From assembly GCA_026645375.1 (NCBI GenBank), contig JAPFFX010000145.1, forward strand, positions 1-9,264: DNA of 9,264 bases. Reading direction: 5' to 3'. Shown here in pieces: positions 6,186-9,264 of the stretch (position 1 is the stretch's first letter; the number at the start of each line of letters is the position of its first letter). The notes under the pieces were generated by a model. It made no database searches. It saw only the letters and a program-made list of their open reading frames with translations, and was not told the origin of the DNA. The position numbers and the translations under genes are program-made. The stretch comes from Citricoccus sp. WCRC_4 (GTDB lineage Bacteria; Actinomycetota; Actinomycetes; Actinomycetales; Micrococcaceae).

Positions 6186-7994
6186 GTGTCCGATGCACTG
6201 TTCCAAATCGGTGAAGACCTGCCCCCCGCCCTGCCGGAGCGGGCGGCCTGGGGTACCGCCCCGAAGCTGCGCCAGTGGCAGCAGGAGGCCCTCGAGCTGT
6301 ACTTCTCGAAGCAACCCCAGGACTTCCTGGCCGTGGCCACCCCGGGCGCCGGTAAGACGACCTTCGCGCTGCGCGTGGCAAAGATGCTCATGGAGGCCGG
6401 GACGGTCAGCCGGATCACCGTCGTGGCCCCCACGGAGCACCTGAAGCGGCAGTGGGCGGACTCCGCCGCCCGGATCGGTCTGGCGATCGACCCGAACTTC
6501 AAGAACGCGGACGGTCGCCACGGCGACGAGTACATCGGGGTGGCGCTGACGTACGCCCAGGTGGCGTCGAAACCGATCCTGCACCGCAACCGGACGGAGA
6601 ACGCCCGCACCCTGGTGATCCTGGACGAGATCCACCACGGCGGTGACGCCCTGAGCTGGGGAGACGCGATCCGTGAGGCGTTCGAGCCGGCCACCCGCCG
6701 GCTGTCCCTGACCGGCACCCCGTTCCGCTCGGACACCGCCGCCATCCCCTTCGTGGACTACGTGGAGTTCGAGGACGGCATCCGCCGGTCGAAGGCGGAC
6801 TACACCTACGGCTACGGCCCGGCGTTGCGGGACCACGTGGTGCGGCCGGTGATCTTCATGGCCTACTCCGGGCAGATGCGCTGGCAGACCTCCACCGGTG
6901 ACGTCATGGAGGCCCAGCTCGGTGAGGCGGCCACGAAGGACATCACCGCCCAGGCGTGGCGGACCGCGCTGAACCCTGAGGGGGAGTGGATCCCCTCGGT
7001 GCTGCGCGCCGCGGACCGCCGGCTGACCGAGGTGCGGCGCAACGTCCCCGACGCCGGCGCCCTGGTGATCGCCACGGACCACGAGGACGCGCGCGCCTAC
7101 GCCGCCCAGCTGCAGGCCATCACGGGTGAGGAGGTCACCGTCGTCCTGTCCGACGACAAGGGTGCCTCCGACCGCATCGAGGACTTCTCGGCCGGCACGC
7201 AGCGCTGGATGGTCGCGGTGCGCATGGTCTCCGAGGGCGTGGACGTCCCCCGGCTCTGCGTCGGGGTGTACGCCACCTCGACCTCCACCCCGCTGTTCTT
7301 CGCCCAGGCGGTCGGCCGCTTCGTGCGGTCCCGGCGCCGGGGGGAGACCGCCAGCGTGTTCCTGCCCTCGGTGCCCCAGCTGATGCTGCTGGCCAACGAG
7401 ATGGAGGCCGAGCGTGACCACGCCTTGGACCGACCCGATCCTGCTGCCGGCGTCCTGGAGACGGAGGACCTGTCCCAGTCCCCGGAGGAGGACCTGCTCG
7501 CGGCGGCGAACCGCCAGGATCGCGCCTCGGACTCCCTGACACGCTCCGAGTTCAAGGCGCTGGAGTCCCAGGCGGCGTTCGACCGAGTGCTCTTCGACGG
7601 CGCCGAGTTCGGTACCGGCGGGGCGGTCGGGTCCGATGACGAGCTGGACTTCCTGGGGATCCCGGGACTGCTGGAGCCGGATCAGGTGGGACAGTTGCTG
7701 CGCCAGCGCCAGGCCGAACAGCTCAGGCGCCGTCCACGGGCCGGCCATGCCGCCACGGGGGCGGCCGGCCATGACGGCCAGGCGACCGTCGTGGACCACC
7801 GCCGCCTCAAGGAGATGCGCAGCCAGCTCTCGAAGAACGTCTCGGCCTGGTCGGCCCGGTCCGGCACCCCGCACGGGATCATCCACAACCGGTTGCGGGA
7901 GATCAGCGGTGGACCGGCGGTCGCCCAGGCCACGGCCGAGCAGCTCGAGACCCGGTTGCGGACGCTGGCGGGCTGGTTCGTCGGACGGAAGTGA
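6186..7994 (+). CDS. DEAD/DEAH-box (SF2) helicase, Ssl2/XPB-like core
   Basis: This is a predicted ATP-dependent nucleic-acid translocase or helicase in the cytoplasm, with unknown substrate. The motifs in order are: a LRQWQQEAL Q-motif-like N-terminus (about 29-37), motif I TPGAGKTT (52-59), motif Ia VVAPTEHLKRQW, motif II DEIHH (147-151), motif III LTGTPFR (175-181), motif V MVSEGVDVP (347-355) and motif VI QAVGRFVRSRRRG (374 onward), with arginine-finger candidates R378 and R381. Motif II DEIH and the overall order fit the COG1061/Ssl2 group. Residues about 400-602 are a less familiar acidic, helical extension ending in a conserved-looking segment (RLKEMRSQLSKNVSAW, then GIIHNRLREISGG) that may serve substrate choice. 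The GTG start at 6186 gives MSDALFQIG and is preceded by GAGGAGG (6166-6172) at 13 nt, a long but workable spacing. The ATG at 6193 is out of frame. No nuclease or methylase partner is adjacent, so a defence role is not supported. Confidence 0.92.
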   Translation: MSDALFQIGEDLPPALPERAAWGTAPKLRQWQQEALELYFSKQPQDFLAVATPGAGKTTFALRVAKMLMEAGTVSRITVVAPTEHLKRQWADSAARIGLAIDPNFKNADGRHGDEYIGVALTYAQVASKPILHRNRTENARTLVILDEIHHGGDALSWGDAIREAFEPATRRLSLTGTPFRSDTAAIPFVDYVEFEDGIRRSKADYTYGYGPALRDHVVRPVIFMAYSGQMRWQTSTGDVMEAQLGEAATKDITAQAWRTALNPEGEWIPSVLRAADRRLTEVRRNVPDAGALVIATDHEDARAYAAQLQAITGEEVTVVLSDDKGASDRIEDFSAGTQRWMVAVRMVSEGVDVPRLCVGVYATSTSTPLFFAQAVGRFVRSRRRGETASVFLPSVPQLMLLANEMEAERDHALDRPDPAAGVLETEDLSQSPEEDLLAAANRQDRASDSLTRSEFKALESQAAFDRVLFDGAEFGTGGAVGSDDELDFLGIPGLLEPDQVGQLLRQRQAEQLRRRPRAGHAATGAAGHDGQATVVDHRRLKEMRSQLSKNVSAWSARSGTPHGIIHNRLREISGGPAVAQATAEQLETRLRTLAGWFVGRK

Positions 7995-8001
7995 GCGCAC
8001 C

Positions 8002-8037
8002 GGCCCTCTCCACGCCCGGTGGGGATGAGCGGGGGCC
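8002..8037 (+). terminator. Imperfect hairpin after the helicase gene
   Basis: TCTCCAC (8007-8013) pairs with GTGGGGA (8019-8025, one G-T pair) around a 5-nt loop, and GGCCC (8002-8006) pairs with GGGCC (8033-8037) across a 7-nt bulge. It begins 8 bp after the stop codon. A competing inverted repeat, CGCACCGG (7996-8003) with CCGGTGCG (8047-8054), reaches into the terC promoter. There is no T-tract. It is plausible as a terminator separating the helicase and terC units. Confidence 0.45.
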
Positions 8038-8067
8038 TTGATCATCCCGGTGCGGTCATGGTCTAAT
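8038..8067 (+). promoter_or_regulatory. Sigma70-type promoter of the terC leader
   Basis: TTGATC (8038-8043, 4 of 6 to TTGACA) and TCTAAT (8062-8067, 5 of 6 to TATAAT) are 18 bp apart. The predicted start near 8073-8075 falls 4-6 nt before the first base of the riboswitch P1 strand, which supports both calls. Confidence 0.6.
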
Positions 8068-8078
8068 GCTGCACACCA

Positions 8079-8190
8079 GAAGGGGAGTATCCCTCAGCCG
8101 ACCCGTCGTCACTACGGCCCACCGGGCCCGGCGGGCGGGCCCGAACGGGCCGGGAGAGACCTTCGATCACCTCGATCGGAAGGTCTCCCG
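8079..8190 (+). promoter_or_regulatory. yybP-ykoY type (Mn2+) riboswitch with SD-sequestering expression platform
   Basis: Known from the family: yybP-ykoY RNAs sense Mn2+, often precede terC/alx/mntP genes, and carry a 5' GGGGAGUA and a 3' (G)AGACC element. Seen here: AAGGGGAGTA (8080-8089), a GTCACTAC segment (8109-8116 region) and GAGACC (8156-8161), in that order. P1 would pair GAAGG (8079-8083) with CCTTC (8160-8164). Between them is a long hairpin: CGGCCC (8115-8120) with GGGCCG (8147-8152), and CGGGCCCG (8123-8130) with its copy at 8136-8143 around a GCGGG loop. Expression platform: GAGACCTTC (8156-8164) is perfectly complementary to GAAGGTCTC (8179-8187), extended by GATC/GATC, and would bury the SD GGAAGG (8178-8183). 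The same CCTTC therefore serves either P1 or SD masking. Mn2+ should stabilise P1, free the SD and switch terC on. Confidence 0.8.
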
Positions 8191-8192
8191 TC

Positions 8193-9245
8193 ATGGACGT
8201 CCCCCTGTGGATCTGGTTCGCGGTCCTCGGATTCATCATCCTCATGCTCGCCGTGGACCTCGTCGCCCACCGCCGTGCCCACGTCATCGGGGTGCGGGAG
8301 GCCGCCGCCTGGTCCGCGGCCTGGGTGGCGTGCGGCGTCGGCTTCGGCGTGCTCGTCTGGACCGGATGGGGCGCGGAGTACGGCCAGCAGTACTTCGCCG
8401 GGTACCTGATCGAGAAGTCCCTGGCCGTGGACAACGTGTTCGTGTGGGCCATCATCTTCGCCCACTTCGCCGTCCCACCCCAGTTCCAGCACCGGGTGCT
8501 GTTCCTCGGGGTGGTCGGCGCCCTGGTGTTCCGCGGGATCTTCATCGCCGCCGGCGCGGTGCTCATCCAGCACTTCACCTGGGTGCTGTATGTGTTCGCC
8601 GCGTTCCTGCTGTACACCGGCTACCGGATGATCCGACAGCGTGACGAGCACCTGAACCCGGACCAGTCCACGGTGCTGGCCGCGTTCCGCCGGCTGGTGC
8701 CGATGACCGACACCTTCCACGGCCAGCGGTTGCTGGTGCGCAGGCAGGGGGTGGTGGTGGCCACCCCGCTGCTGGCGGTGCTGGTGCTGATCGAGACCAC
8801 GGACGTGGTCTTCGCGGTGGACTCGATCCCGGCGATCTTCGCGGTGACCGACGAGGTGTTCCTGGTGTTCACCGCCAACGCCTTCGCCATCCTGGGGCTG
8901 CGGGCGATGTACTTCCTGCTGGCCGACCTGATCCACCGCTTCGTCTACCTCAAGGTCGGCCTGGCCCTGGTGCTGATCTGGGTCGGGATCAAGATGCTGC
9001 TGAAGATCGACGTGTTTTACATCCCCACCCCGGTCTCGCTGGCCGTTGTCGTCCTCATCCTGGCCGTGTCCGTCATCGCCAGCCTGCGCGCCACCCGCGG
9101 GCAGGGGCGCCAGGGCCTGCCCGCCCCGGCCGACCCGCCGTTCCGGAGCGCCACCCCCGAGGAGGACGACGCCCTCGAGCCGCTCTGGCCACGGCGGCGG
9201 ACCGCCCGGACACGCCGCACCGATGTTTCGGGAAGCCGCCGCTGA
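8193..9245 (+). CDS. terC: TerC family integral membrane protein (Alx/YkoY-type, probable Mn2+ exporter)
   Basis: This is an inner-membrane protein of the TerC superfamily; characterised members (Alx, YceF, MeeF) are linked to Mn2+ efflux or metal loading of exported proteins. The 350 residues hold about eight to nine membrane segments. The family motifs are clear: EKSLAVDNVFV (74-84) and IETTDVVFAVDSIPAIFAVT (200-219), with acidic residues E74, D80, E201, D204 and D210 inside membrane segments as likely metal ligands, followed by TANAFAILGLRAMYFLL. A cytosolic loop with RQRDEHLNPDQS precedes the second half. The C-terminal 45 or so residues are a hydrophilic Pro/Arg-rich tail (PEEDDALEPLWPRRR) not needed for the core fold. 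The ATG at 8193 follows the SD GGAAGG (8178-8183) by 9 nt, and that SD lies in the switch hairpin of the upstream riboswitch. It is expressed from its own promoter at 8038-8067. A manganese role rests on both the family and the leader; older tellurite-resistance naming is not evidence of that function. Confidence 0.95.
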   Translation: MDVPLWIWFAVLGFIILMLAVDLVAHRRAHVIGVREAAAWSAAWVACGVGFGVLVWTGWGAEYGQQYFAGYLIEKSLAVDNVFVWAIIFAHFAVPPQFQHRVLFLGVVGALVFRGIFIAAGAVLIQHFTWVLYVFAAFLLYTGYRMIRQRDEHLNPDQSTVLAAFRRLVPMTDTFHGQRLLVRRQGVVVATPLLAVLVLIETTDVVFAVDSIPAIFAVTDEVFLVFTANAFAILGLRAMYFLLADLIHRFVYLKVGLALVLIWVGIKMLLKIDVFYIPTPVSLAVVVLILAVSVIASLRATRGQGRQGLPAPADPPFRSATPEEDDALEPLWPRRRTARTRRTDVSGSRR

Positions 9246-9246
9246 T

Positions 9247-9264
9247 GCCTGGTACCAGCCAGGC
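9247..9264 (+). terminator. Hairpin just after terC, at the window edge
   Basis: GCCTGG (9247-9252) pairs with CCAGGC (9259-9264) around TACCAG, beginning one base after the terC stop. The stem is short and may extend beyond the window, so strength and any T-tract cannot be judged. Confidence 0.45.

Noticed and set aside
6186..7994. Helicase as part of a phage-defence island
   Set aside because: No nuclease, methylase, protease, mobile element or composition shift lies beside it. The neighbours look like housekeeping or transport genes.
5883..8045. A 720-residue open frame on the minus strand opposite the helicase
   Set aside because: It is a GC-rich shadow frame. Its product is low-complexity Arg/Gly/His-rich with no domain, while the plus strand carries every helicase motif in order.
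8193..9245. Tellurite-resistance operon
   Set aside because: Only a TerC-type protein is present, with no terA/B/D/E/Z. The leader RNA points to manganese instead.

Overview
The window is very GC-rich, and third codon positions are almost all G or C. Coding density is high, several starts lack a Shine-Dalgarno (SD) sequence, and TAnnnT-type -10 elements sit right in front of some ATGs. This points to an actinobacterium. The gene set (YbbN-like thioredoxin/TPR protein, ABC pair, DUF3039 protein, a DEAD/DEAH helicase and TerC) suggests Micrococcaceae or a near relative. That placement is an inference from gene content, not a search result.

Layout: apart from a possible gene fragment leaving the left edge on the minus strand (1-38), every gene is on the plus strand. 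A promoter at 78-106 serves a 604-residue membrane protein of unknown function (155-1969), followed 70 bp later by a cysteine-free YbbN/CnoX-like protein (2040-3008). This two-gene unit ends at a perfect 15-bp inverted repeat (3011-3058). Next comes an ABC exporter: ATPase (3108-3959) and a roughly 12-TM permease (3944-5518), overlapping by 16 bp. A small DUF3039 protein with a candidate zinc site (5609-5968) ends in a hairpin. A 190-bp gap without genes separates it from an SF2 helicase (6186-7994). Finally, a TerC-family membrane protein (8193-9245) has its own promoter and leader.

The most informative signal is the terC leader (8079-8190). It has the hallmarks of a yybP-ykoY manganese riboswitch: a 5' AAGGGGAGTA, a 3' GAGACC, and a strong hairpin between them. 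The expression platform can be read directly. CCTTC at 8160-8164 can pair either with GAAGG at 8079-8083 (aptamer P1) or with an identical GAAGG at 8179-8183 that forms the terC ribosome-binding site. This predicts translational induction of terC by Mn2+.

A second theme is apparent leaderless expression. The ATPase and the DUF3039 gene each have a TAnnnT hexamer ending exactly 7 nt before an ATG, with no convincing SD. Apart from the exporter pair, and probably the first two genes, the genes look independently expressed rather than forming one pathway. I see no mobile element, CRISPR array, RNA gene or obvious new multi-gene system.
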